Of a DNA stretch of 64,000 bases, positions 1 to 10,408 are shown one piece after another. How positions within the stretch are numbered: the first letter of the stretch is position 1; the number at the start of each line of letters is the position of its first letter. The position numbers were made by a program, and so were the translations under genes. The stretch is from Inia geoffrensis (taxonomy: Eukaryota; Chordata; Mammalia; Artiodactyla; Iniidae): assembly GCA_036417435.1 (NCBI GenBank), contig JAZAQT010000229.1, forward strand, positions 186,001 to 250,000, in the 5' to 3' direction. The notes under the pieces were generated by a model. That model had not been told where the DNA came from. It ran no database searches and saw only the letters and a program-made list of their open reading frames with translations.

Positions 1-377
1 AATACCGGGAATGTAAACACGGCTACGTGTGAACTGCATTACAAAACACAACAGAGTCTCACATTTACAAAAGAAACTTATGCTTGCTTAAGGGGAAAGG
101 AGAGTGGGGAGGCTGCATAAAACCAGAGGTTCATATTAGGACAGATACCATTCCATAAGCCAAATATATATTAGACAAGACCTACTCCTTGCTCAACGAA
201 ATGGACTCAACACCCCGTATTCAAAACCTAGGAATATGCCTGACTATGAAGAAAATTAAAACCCATACATTTATAGGTCTCCATAAGAAAATCATTTGTG
301 TACAGCACCATACACACAGCAGTGTCAATAAGCTAAATCCCCTTATAAAAATAAATTTGAAAAACAAAACACAAGGA
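1..377 (+). mobile_element. LINE-1 3' UTR and A-rich tail relic (window opens inside it)
   Basis: This is the distal part of the L1 relic; its ORF2-derived part lies before the window. It shows the order typical of artiodactyl and cetacean L1 3' UTRs: a TTACAAAACA block, an ACTTATG block leading into AAGGGGAAAGG, an AGACAAGACCTACT block, a TATTCAAAACCTAGGAATATG block, then GTCAATAAGCTAAATC and an A-rich end at about 345-377. An AATAAA hexamer sits at 350-355. The match to L1 is from memory of the family, not an alignment. In every monomer the equivalent is the first 377 bp or so. Confidence 0.85.
350..355 (+). promoter_or_regulatory. AATAAA hexamer in the L1 tail
   Basis: A canonical polyadenylation hexamer lies just before the A-rich end of the L1 relic, where L1 elements normally carry theirs. 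It recurs in most units near offset 350. In the divergent monomers 16, 19, 21 and 24 the segment reads AAAATTAATTTG, so the hexamer is lost there. Whether satellite transcripts use it is unknown. Confidence 0.45.
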
Positions 378-1154
378 CTGTGAAATAGAGAGAAATTCTT
401 AAATAAGTCCTTCAGGGCTTGTGAGGAATCTTGGATTTACCACCTCTACATCCACAGCTGGGGGAGAGATAAGGCTGGACACTTGGGGCTGATACTATTG
501 GTGAGGGAATGCAGACCCTTTGAGGTAATGGTGCATGGTTCCCATTCCACGGGTCCCAAATCTCCACGTTTAAGGGATTTATCCTTCAGCTAAAATATGC
601 ATGGAAAACCCAGAATATGGTCCACGAAGTGATCAGGCATAATTTCTAAAACTCATCGTCATTTTCGCCCCCTGATACTCGAGTTCGCCGTTCCAGATGC
701 GATATTAACATTCTCCCCACTTGGAGAGTCAGTGCCTTTGACCTCTTGTTTGGCACAGTTTGCAATTTCTGTGGAAGATGAACAGGAATAAGGAGAACCA
801 ATGAGCGGCTAACTCGATGTGTTTGGACGGGCACATTGAACTCTGATTTCCCTACAGGAAGAAGAATTCACCAAAGGCTCAGCGGGCCATGCCGGAACGA
901 GATTAGGGCCTGAAGCAATTCTTCGGATTTTCGGTCAGCTCACAAGAAAGCGAGTTGAGAAAAGGAGATCTTTGGCACTGAAACTCACAATCCTGCAGAG
1001 TTCCAAATGACCCCTATCATCCAAAAATTTATTGAAGGAAGGCTGTGAAGAGAACTTGAACGCGACGCAGAATTGCAGAAAACAGATATCAGGGGGTAGA
1101 TAAAAATTGCTCTGAAAGCGTAGGAAAAGAGGCAGCAGTTCGACAGTGATGCAC
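378..1154. other. Unrecognised CpG-rich satellite core, left of the palindrome
   Basis: I recognise no gene, RNA or transposon in this 777-bp segment of the first unit. Its CpG density is high for mammalian DNA: 15 CpGs in about 320 bp at 641-956 by hand count. It contains the XhoI, EcoRI and PstI sites. Frames on both strands reach at most about 130 codons and are broken in other units by one-base indels, so I do not call them coding. The same segment occupies the equivalent offsets of every monomer. It probably derives from the sequence that flanked the founding L1 insertion, but that is inference. Confidence 0.8.
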
Positions 1155-1226
1155 TTGGCCAAAAAGGGCGTATGCGTTTTTTCCTGAATATATTCAGGAA
1201 AAAACGCATACGCCCTTTTTGGCCAA
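1155..1226. repeat. 72-bp perfect palindrome, monomer 1 (reference copy)
   Basis: Two 36-bp arms are exact reverse complements with no spacer; the centre is AATA/TATT at 1190/1191. The outer 8 bp of each arm is TTGGCCAA, itself self-complementary. Inside come an A5 run, GGGCGTATGCG, a T6 run and CCTG. The next bases out (C1154 and C1227) do not pair. The sequence could extrude as a cruciform in DNA, or form a stem of about 34 bp with a 4-nt loop in a transcript from either strand. Because both strands are identical, translation of either strand gives the same peptide, which explains mirrored short open frames here. I know of no named element with this sequence. Confidence 0.98.
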
Positions 1227-1549
1227 CCAAGCAAGCCTGCAATGGAAATCCGCACTACAAGAAGTCTCACTTCCCACCGATCCAAAGGGCCGTCCGAAAA
1301 AAGTGTAAAATCCGGAGAGGCAGGACAGGCCATGGAGAACCGGCAGCCTTGTTATGCTGATGGGCGGGATGTAAATTGCCAACAGCCACTCTGGAGAAGT
1401 GGATGGTGTTTCCTGGAACAAAGAAAAAACCAAGCTAGAGAGCCTAGGGCACTTCCACTTATGGTGCTATAGATTCGGAAAATTTAAATGAAAAAGACAC
1501 AGCCACACCAAAGTTTGGGGCTGCTCTGTGTACGGGATCCTCGACTATG
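1227..1549. other. Unrecognised satellite core, right of the palindrome
   Basis: This 323-bp segment joins the palindrome to the 5' boundary of the L1 relic. It holds the CAAG(G)AAG indel marker (about 1257-1264 in the first unit), the poly-A indel marker near 1421-1432 and the BamHI site 1535-1540. I recognise no gene or transposon. The same segment recurs in every unit. Confidence 0.75.
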
Positions 1550-2112
1550 GTACAACTTTAATAGCCCAGAAAGAGAAAAATGGATATAGAAGTTGTGGTA
1601 CATCCCTACAATGGAATATCACTCAACAATGAAATCCATGGCAACACACCAGTAGCAGCATAATGACAGGATTTAGTTATGATGATTCTAAGTGAAATAA
1701 GTCACACAGAAAAAGAAACATCATAAGATATCACTAATACCGGGAATGTAAACACGGCTACGTGTGAACTGCATTACAAAACACAACAGAGTCTCACATT
1801 TACAAAAGAAACTTATGCTTGCTTAAGGGGAAAGGAGAGTGGGGAGGCTGCATAAAACCAGAGGTTCACATTAGGACAGATACCATTCCATAAGCCAAAT
1901 ATATATTAGACAAGACCTACTCCTTGCTCAACCAAATGGACTCAACACCCAGTATTCAAAACCTTGGAATATGCCTGACTATGAAGAAAATTAAAACCCA
2001 TACATTTATAGGTCTCCATAAGAAAATCATTTGTGTACAGCACCATACACACAGCAGTGTCAATAAGCTAAATCCCCTTATAAAAATAAATTTGAAAAAC
2101 AAAACACAAGGA
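1550..2112 (+). mobile_element. 5'-truncated LINE-1 3' end, first complete relic
   Basis: Only the end of ORF2 and the 3' UTR are present. One frame from 1593 reads LWYIPTMEYHSTMKSM, preceded by W-I-stop-K at 1581-1592. A second frame from 1682 reads MILSEISHTEKETS then a stop. Both are recognisable as the C-terminal end of mammalian L1 ORF2 in the right order, but they sit in different frames, so at least one indel and several stops separate them. The 3' UTR blocks follow (1736-2080), then the A-rich tail (about 2080-2112). The left edge is approximate. In the chosen phase each monomer carries the ORF2 part in its last 186 bp or so and the 3' UTR part in the first 377 bp of the next. It cannot encode a working protein. 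Confidence 0.88.
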
Positions 2113-3470
2113 CTGTGAAATAGAGAGAAATTCTTAAATAAGTCCTTCAGGGCTTGTGAGGAATCTTGGATTTACCACCTCTACATCCACAGCTGGGGGA
2201 GAGATAAGGCTGGACACTTGGGGCTGATAGTATTGGTGAGGGAATGCAGACCCTTTGAGGTAATGGTGCATGGTTCCCATTCCACGGGTCCCAAATCTCC
2301 ACGTTTAAGGGATTTATCCTTCAGCTAAAATATGCATGGAAAACCCAGAATACGGTCCACGAAGTGATCAGGCATAATTTCTAAAACTCATCGCCATTTT
2401 CGCCCCCTGATACTCGAGTTCGCCGTTCCAGATGCGATATTAACATTCTCCCCACTTGGAGAGTCAGTGCCTTTGACCTCTTGTTTGGCACAGTTTGCAA
2501 TTTCTGTGGAAGATGAACAGGAATAAGGAGAACCAATGAGCGGCTAACTCGATGTGTTTGGACGGGCACATTGAACTCTGATTTCCCTACAGGAAGAAGA
2601 ATTCACCAAAGGCTCAGCGGGCCATGCCGGAACGAGATTAGGGCCTGAAGCAATTCTTCGGGTTTGCGGTCAGCTCACAAGAAAGCGAGTTGAGAAAAGG
2701 AGATCTTTGGCACTGAAACTCACAATCCTGCAGAGTTCCAAATGACCCCTATCATCCAAAAATTTATTGAAGGAAGGCTGTGAAGAGGACTTGAACGCGA
2801 CGCAGAATTGCAGAAAACAGATATCAGGGGGTAGATAAGAATTGCTCTGAAAGCGTAGGAAAAGAGGCAGCAGTTCGACAGTGATGCACTTGGCCAAAAA
2901 GGGCGTATGCGTTTTTTCCTGAATATATTCAGGAAAAAACGCATACGCCCTTTTTGGCCAACCAAGCAAGCCTGCAATGGAAATCCGCACTACAAGAAGT
3001 CTCACTTCCCACCGATCCAAAGGGCCGTCCGAAAAAAGTGTAAAATCCAGAGAGGCAGGACAGGCCATGGAGAACCGGCAGCCTTGTTATGCTGATGGGC
3101 GGGATGTAAATTGCCAACAGCCACTCTGGAGAAGTGGATGGTGTTTCCTGGAACAAAGAAAAAACCAAGCTAGAGAGCCTAGGGCACTTCCACTTATGGT
3201 GCTATAGATTCGGAAAATTTAAATGAAAAAGACACAGCCACACCAAAGTTTGGGGCTGCTCTGTGTACGGGATCCTTGACTATGGTACAACTGTAATAGC
3301 CCAGAAAGAGAAAAATGGATATAGAAGTTGTGGTACATCCCTACAATGGAATATCACTCAACAATGAAATCCATGGCAACACACCAGTAGCAGCATAATG
3401 ACAGGATTTAGTTATGATGATTCTAAGTGAAATAAGTCACACAGAAAAAGAAACATCATAAGATATCACT
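1736..3470. repeat. Satellite monomer 2 (1,735 bp)
   Basis: Q-type head. It shares with monomer 3 a G (3293) in CAACTGTAAT, where nearly all others read CAACTTTAAT. Together with monomer 1 it makes the first E/Q pair. Confidence 0.97.
2890..2961. repeat. Palindrome, monomer 2
   Basis: All 36 pairs intact. Confidence 0.97.
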
Positions 3471-5205
3471 AATACCGGGAATGTAAACACGGCTACGTGT
3501 GAAATGCATTACAAAACACGACAGAGTCTCACATTTACAAAAGAAACTTATGCTTGCTTAAGGGGAAAGGAGAGTGGGGAGGCTGCATAAAACCAGAGGT
3601 TCATATTAGGACAGATACCATTCCATAAGCCAAATATATATTAGACAAGACCTACTCCTTGCTCAACGAAATGGACTCAACACCCCGTATTCAAAACCTA
3701 GGAATATGCCTGACTATGAAGAAAATTAAAACCCATACATTTATAGGTCTCCATAAGAAAATCATTTGTGTACAGCACCATACACACAGCAGTGTCAATA
3801 AGCTAAATCCCCTTATAAAAATAAATTTGAAAAACAAAACACAAGGACTGTGAAATAGAGAGAAATTCTTAAATAAGTCCTTCAGGGCTTGTGAGGAATC
3901 TTGGATTTACCACCTCTACATCCACAGCTGGGGGAGAGATAAGGCTGGACACTTGGGGCTGATACTATTGGTGAGGGAATGCAGACCCTTTGAGGTAATG
4001 GTGCATGGTTCCCATTCCACGGGTCCCAAATCTCCACGTTTAAGGGATTTATCCTTCAGCTAAAATATGCATGGAAAACCCAGAATATGGTCCACGAAGT
4101 GATCAGGCATAATTTCTAAAACTCATCGCCATTTTCGCCCCCTGATACTCGAGTTCGCCGTTCCAGATGCGATATTAACATTCTCCCCACTTGGAGAGTC
4201 AGTGCCTTTGACCTCTTGTTTGGCACAGTTTGCAATTTCTGTGGAAAATGAACAGGAATAAGGAGAACCAATGAGCGGCTAACTCGATGTGTTTGGACGG
4301 GCACATTGAACTCTGATTTCCCTACAGGAAGAAGAATTCACCAAACGCTCAGCGGGCCATGCCGGAAGGAGATTAGGGCCTGAAGCAATTCTTCGGGTTT
4401 GCAGTCAGCTCACAAGAAAGCGAGTTGAGAAAAGGAGATCTTTGGCACTGAAACTCACAATCCTGCAGAGTTCCAAATGACCCCTATCATCCAAAAATTT
4501 ATTGAAGGAAGGCTGTGAAGAGGACTTGAACGCGACGCAGAATTGCAGAAAACAGATATCAGGGGGTAGATAAGAATTGCTCTGAAAGCGTAGGAAAAGA
4601 GGCAGCAGTTCGACAGTGATGCACTTGGCCAAAAAGGGCGTATGCGTTTTTTCCTGAATATATTCAGGAAAAAACGCATACGCCCTTTTTGGCCAACCAA
4701 GCAAGCCTGCAATGGAAATCCGCACTACAAGAAGTCTCACTTCCCACCGATCCAAAGGGCCGTCCGAAAAAAGTGTAAAATCCAGAGAGGCAGGACAGGC
4801 CATGGAGAACCGGCAGCCTTGTTATGCTGATGGGCGGGATGTAAATTGCCAACAGCCACTCTGGAGAAGTGGATGGTGTTTCCTGGAACAAAGAAAAAAC
4901 CAAGCTAGAGAGCCTAGGGCACTTCCACTTATGGTGCTATAGATTCGGAAAATTTAAATGAAAAAGACACAGCCACACCAAAGTTTGGGGCTGCTCTGTG
5001 TACGGGATCCTTGACTATGGTACAACTGTAATAGCCCAGAAAGAGAAAAATGGATATAGAAGTTGTGGTACATCCCTACAATGGAATATCACTCAACAAT
5101 GAAATCCATGGCAACACACCAGTAGCAGCATAATGACAGGATTTAGTTATGATGATTCTAAGTGAAATAAGTCACACAGAAAAAGAAACATCATAAGATA
5201 TCACT
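3471..5205. repeat. Satellite monomer 3 (1,735 bp)
   Basis: E-type head, but with GAAATGCATT and ACACGACAG near its start, unlike monomer 1. It carries G5028 (CAACTGTAAT) and private changes such as ACCAAACGCTC and GCCGGAAGG around 4340-4375. Confidence 0.97.
4625..4696. repeat. Palindrome, monomer 3
   Basis: All 36 pairs intact. Confidence 0.97.
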
Positions 5206-6939
5206 AATACCGGGAATGTAAACACGGCTACGTGTGAAATGCATTACAAAACACGACAGAGTCTCACATTTACAAAAGAAACTTATGCTTGCTTAAGGGG
5301 AAAGGAGAGTGGGGAGGCTGCATAAAACCAGAGGTTCACATTAGGACAGATACCATTCCATAAGCCAAATATATATTAGACAAGACCTACTCCTTGCTCA
5401 ACCAAATGGACTCAACACCCAGTATTCAAAACCTTGGAATATGCCTGACTATGAAGAAAATTAAAACCCATACATTTATAGGTCTCCATAAGAAAATCAT
5501 TTGTGTACAGCACCATACACACAGCAGTGTCAATAAGCTAAATCCCCTTATAAAAATAAATTTGAAAAACAAAACACAAGGACTGTGAAATAGAGAGAAA
5601 TTCTTAAATAAGTCCTTCAGGGCTTGTGAGGAATCTTGGATTTACCACCTCTACATCCACATCTGGGGGAGAGATAAGGCTGGACAATTGGGGCTGATAG
5701 TATTGGTGAGGGAATGCAGACCCTTTGAGGTAATGGTGCATGGTTCCCATTGCACGGGTCCCAAATCTCCACGTTTAAGGGATTTATCCTTCAGCTAAAA
5801 TATGCATGGAAAACCCAGAATACGGTCCACGAAGTGATCAGGCATAATTTCTAAAACTCATCGCCATTTTCGCCCCCTGATACTCGAGTTCGCCGTTCCA
5901 GATGCGATATTAACATTCTCCCCACTTGGAGAGTCAGTGTCTTTGACCTCTTGTTTGGCACAGTTTGCAATTTCTGTGGAAGATGAACAGGAATAAGGAG
6001 AACCAATGAGCGGCTAACTCGATGTGTTTGGACGGGCACATTGAACTCTGATTTCCCTACAGGAAGAAGAATTCACCAAAGGCTCAGCGGGCCATGCCGG
6101 AACGAGATTAGGGCCTGAAGCAATTCTTCGGGTTTGCGGTCAGCTCACAAGAAAGCGAGTTGAGAAAAGGAGATCTTTGGCACTGAAACTCACAATCCTG
6201 CAGAGTTCCAAATGACCCCTATCATCCAAAAATTTATTGAAGGAAGGCTGTGAAGAGGACTTGAACGCGACGCAGAATTGCAGAAAACAGATATCAGGGG
6301 GTAGATAAGAATTGCTCTGAAAGCGTAGGAAAAGAGGCAGCAGTTCGACAGTGATGCACTTGGCCAAAAAGGGCGTATGCGTTTTTTCCTGAATATATTC
6401 AGGAAAAAACGCATACGCCCTTTTTGGCCAACCAAGCAAGCCTGCAATGGAAATCCGCACTACAAGAAGTCTCACTTCCCACCGATCCAAAGGGCCGTCC
6501 GAAAAAAGTGTAAAATCCAGAGAGGCAGGACAGGCCATGGAGAACCGGCAGCCTTGTTATGCTGATGGGCGGGATGTAAATTGCCAACAGCCACTCTGGA
6601 GAAGTGGATGGTGTTTCCTGGAACAAAAAAAAACCAAGCTAGAGAGCCTAGGGCACTTCCACTTATGGTGCTATAGATTCGGAAAATTTAAATGAAAAAG
6701 ACACAGCCACACCAAAGTTTGGGGCTGCTCTGTGTACGGGATCCTTGACTATGGTACAACTTTAATAGCCCAGAAAGAGAAAAATGGATATAGAAGTTGT
6801 GGTACATCCCTACAATGGAATATCACTCAACAATGAAATCCATGGCAACACACCAGTAGCAGCATAATGACAGGATTTAGTTATGATGATTCTAAGTGAA
6901 ATAAGTCACACAGAAAAAGAAACATCATAAGATATCACT
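5206..6939. repeat. Satellite monomer 4 (1,734 bp)
   Basis: Q-type head. It is one base short because the A-run after the palindrome reads AACAAAAAAAAACC (about 6623-6636) instead of AACAAAGAAAAAACC. It shares this deletion with monomer 5. Confidence 0.97.
6360..6431. repeat. Palindrome, monomer 4
   Basis: All 36 pairs intact. Confidence 0.97.
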
Positions 6940-8673
6940 AATACCGGGAATGTAAACACGGCTACGTGTGAAATGCATTACAAAACACGACAGAGTCTCA
7001 CATTTACAAAAGAAACTTATGCTTGCTTAAGGGGAAAGGAGAGTGGGGAGGCTGCATAAAACCAGAGGTTCACATTAGGACAGATACCATTCCATAAGCC
7101 AAATATATATTAGACAAGACCTACTCCTTGCTCAACCAAATGGACTCAACACCCAGTATTCAAAACCTTGGAATATGCCTGACTATGAAGAAAATTAAAA
7201 CCCATACATTTATAGGTCTCCATAAGAAAATCATTTGTGTACAGCACCATACACACAGCAGTGTCAATAAGCTAAATCCCCTTATAAAAATAAATTTGAA
7301 AAACAAAACACAAGGACTGTGAAATAGAGAGAAATTCTTAAATAAGTCCTTCAGGGCTTGTGAGGAATCTTGGATTTACCACCTCTACATCCACAGCTGG
7401 GGGAGAGATAAGGCTGGACACTTGGGGCTGATAGTATTGGTGACGGAATGCAGACCCTTTGAGGTAATGGTGCATGGTTCCCATTCCACGGGTCCCAAAT
7501 CTCCACGTTTAAGGGATTTATCCTTCAGCTAAAATATGCATGGAAATCCCAGAATACGGTCCACGAAGTGATGAGGCATAATTTCTAAAACTCATCGCCA
7601 TTTTCGCCCCCTGATACTCGAGTTCGCCGTTCCAGATGCAATATTAACATTCTCCCCACTTGGAGAGTCAGTGTCTTTGACCTCTTGTTTGGCACAGTTT
7701 GCAATTTCTGTGGAAGATGAACAGGAATAAGGAGAACCAATGAGCGGCTAACTCGATGTGTTTGGACGGGCACATTGAACTCTGATTTCCCTACAGGAAG
7801 AAGAATTCACCAAAGGCTCAGCGGGCCATGCCGGAACGAGATTAGGGCCTGAAGCAATTCTTCGGGTTTGCGGTCAGCTCACAAGAAAGCGAGTTGAGAA
7901 AAGGAGATCTTTGGCACTGTAACTCACAATCCTGCAGAGTTCCAAATGACCCCTATCATCCAAAAATTTATTGAAGGAAGGCTGTGAAGAGGACTTGAAC
8001 GCGACGCAGAATTGCAGAAAACAGATATCAGGGGGTAGATAAGAATTGCTCTGAAAGCGTAGGAAAAGAGGCAGCAGTTCGACAGTGATGCACTTGGCCA
8101 AAAAGGGCGTATGCGTTTTTTCCTGAATATATTCAGGAAAAAACGCATACGCCCTTTTTGGCCAACCAAGCAAGCCTGCAATGGAAATCCGCACTACAAG
8201 AAGTCTCACTTCCCACCGATCCAAAGGGCCGTCCGAAAAAAGTGTAAAATCCAGAGAGGCAGGACAGGCCATGGAGAACCGGCAGCCTTGTTATGCTGAT
8301 GGGCGGGATGTAAATTGCCAACAGCCACTCTGGAGAAGTGGATGGTGTTTCCTGGAACAAAAAAAAACCAAGCTAGAGAGCCTAGGGCACTTCCACTTAT
8401 GGTGCTATAGATTCGGAAAATTTAAATGAAAAAGACACAGCCACACCAAAGTTTGGGGCTGCTCTGTGTACGGGATCCTTGACTATGGTTCAACTTTAAT
8501 AGCCCAGAAAGAGAAAAATGGATATAGAAGTTGTGGTACATCCCTACAATGGAATATCACTCAACAATGAAATCCATGGCAACACACCAGTAGCAGCATA
8601 ATGACAGGATTTAGTTATGATGATTCTAAGTGAAATAAGTCACACAGAAAAAGAAACATCATAAGATATCACT
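6940..8673. repeat. Satellite monomer 5 (1,734 bp)
   Basis: Q-type head with the same A-run deletion as monomer 4. It differs by GTAACTC for GAAACTC near 7920 and by TGGTTCAAC near 8487. The shared deletion makes monomers 4 and 5 sister copies. Confidence 0.97.
8094..8165. repeat. Palindrome, monomer 5
   Basis: All 36 pairs intact. Confidence 0.97.
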
Positions 8674-10408
8674 AATACCGGGAATGTAAACACGGCTACG
8701 TGTGAAATGCATTACAAAACACAACAGAGTCTCACATTTACAAAAGAAACTTATGCTTGCTTAAGGGGAAAGGAGAGTGGGGAGGCTGCATAAAACCAGA
8801 GGTTCACATTAGGACAGATACCATTCCATAAGCCAAATATATATTAGACAAGACCTACTCCTTGCTCAACCAAATGGACTCAACACCCAGTATTCAAAAC
8901 CTTGGAATATGCCTGACTATGAAGAAAATTAAAACCCATACATTTATAGGTCTCCATAAGAAAATCATTTGTGTACAGCACCATACACACAGCAGTGTCA
9001 ATAAGCTAAATCCCCTTATAAAAATAAATTTGAAAAACAAAACACAAGGACTGTGAAATAGAGAGAAATTCTTAAATAAGTCCTTCAGGGCTTGTGAGGA
9101 ATCTTGGATTTACCACCTCTACATCCACAGCTGGGGGAGAGATAAGGCTGGACACTAGGGGCTGATAGTATTGGTGAGGGAATGCAGACCCTTTGAGGTA
9201 ATGGTGCATGGTTCCCATTCCACGGGTCCCAAATCTCCACGTTTAAGGGATTTATCCTTCAGCTAAAATATGCATGGAAAACCCAGTATACGGTCCACGA
9301 AGTGATCAGGCATAATTTCTAAAACTCATCGCCATTTTCGCCCCCTGATACTCGAGTTCGCCGTTCCAGATGCGATATTAACATTCTCCCCACTTGGAGA
9401 GTCAGTGCCTTTGACCTCTTGTTTGGCACAGTTTGCAATTTCTGTGGAAGATGAACAGGAATAAGGAGAACCAATGAGCGGCTAACTCGATGTGTTTGGA
9501 CGGGCACATTGAACTCTGATTTCCCTACAGGAAGAAGAATTCACCAAAGGCTCAGCGGGCCATGCCGGAACGAGATTAGGGCCTGAAGCAATTCTTCGGG
9601 TTTGCGGTCAGCTCACAAGAAAGCGAGTTGAGAAAAGGAGATCTTTGGCACTGAAACTCACAATCCTGCAGAGTTCCAAATGACCCCTATCATCCAAAAA
9701 TTTATTGAAGGAAGGCTGTGAAGAGGACTTGAACGCGACGCAGAATTGCAGAAAACAGATATCAGGGGGTAGATAAGAATTGCTCTGAAAACGTAGGAAA
9801 AGAGGCAGCAGTTCGACAGTGATGCACTTGGCCAAAAAGGGCGTATGCGTTTTTTCCTGAATATATTCAGGAAAAAACGCATACGCCCTTTTTGGCCAAC
9901 CAAGCAAGCCTGCAATGGAAATCCGCACTACAAGAAGTCTCACTTCCCACCGATCCAAAGGGCCGTCCGAAAAAAGTGTAAAATCCAGAGAGGCAGGACA
10001 GGCCATGGAGAACCGGCAGCCTTGTTATGCTGATGGGAGGGATGTAAATTGCCAACAGCCACTCTGGAGAAGTGGATGGTGTTTCCTGGAACAAAGAAAA
10101 AACCAAGCTAGAGAGCCTAGGGCACTTCCACTTATGGTGCTATAGATTCGGAAAATTTAAATGAAAAAGACACAGCCACACCAAAGTTTGGGGGTGCTCT
10201 GTGTACGGGATCCTTGACTATGGTACAACTTTAATAGCCCAGAAAGAGAAAAATGGATATAGAAGTTGTGGTACATCCCTACAATGGAATATCACTCAAC
10301 AATGAAATCCATGGCAACACACCAGTAGCAGCATAATGACAGGATTTAGTTATGATGATTCTAAGTGAAATAAGTCACACAGAAAAAGAAACATCATAAG
10401 ATATCACT
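8674..10408. repeat. Satellite monomer 6 (1,735 bp)
   Basis: Q-type head with GAAATGCATT but ACACAACAG. It carries AGTATACGG (near 9286) in place of AGAATACGG and GGGGGTGCTC near 10190, a change it shares with monomer 9. Confidence 0.97.
9828..9899. repeat. Palindrome, monomer 6
   Basis: All 36 pairs intact. Confidence 0.97.

Larger units (their letters stand above)
1..1735. repeat. Satellite monomer 1 (1,735 bp)
   Basis: E-type head and an intact palindrome. It has GAAACTC near 980 and CAAGAAG without the extra G. Private bases include T659 and the run CGGATTTTCGG near 925, where most units read CGGGTTTGCGG. Confidence 0.97.
1..6939. repeat. Alternating E/Q monomer pairs, two copies
   Basis: Monomers 1 and 3 have the E head and monomers 2 and 4 the Q head, giving a 3,470-bp period on top of the 1,735-bp one. 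The pairing is looser than in the later dimers: monomers 2 and 3 share a marker (CAACTGTAAT), and the start of monomer 3 matches monomer 4 rather than monomer 1. Confidence 0.75.

Noticed and set aside
646..834. Recurring minus-strand open frame of 62 codons in the satellite core.
   Set aside because: It varies in start between units and is missing in monomers 18 and 23, and I see no family features. It is explained by tandem repetition of a chance frame.
1155..1226. Palindrome as an intrinsic bacterial-type terminator or a CRISPR-like repeat.
   Set aside because: The unit is 1.7 kb long with an L1 relic, which indicates a mammalian nuclear satellite. There are no short direct repeats with unique spacers, and the T-run lies inside the stem rather than after it.
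935..1333. Recurring minus-strand open frame of 132 codons across the palindrome, present in many units.
   Set aside because: It drops to 106 codons wherever the extra G (CAAGGAAG) is present, and to 75-83 in other units. It has no recognisable domain, and its arm-encoded part simply mirrors the palindrome. Its recurrence comes from the satellite period.
1593..1726. A functional ORF2 C-terminal gene fragment.
   Set aside because: The two recognisable stretches lie in different frames with in-frame stops between and before them, and the same breaks recur in nearly all units.
1500..2120. Target-site duplication flanking the L1 relic.
   Set aside because: Only a 5-bp CTGTG is shared between the left edge (near 1525) and the sequence after the A-rich tail (near 2112). 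That is too short and too common to support a duplication.
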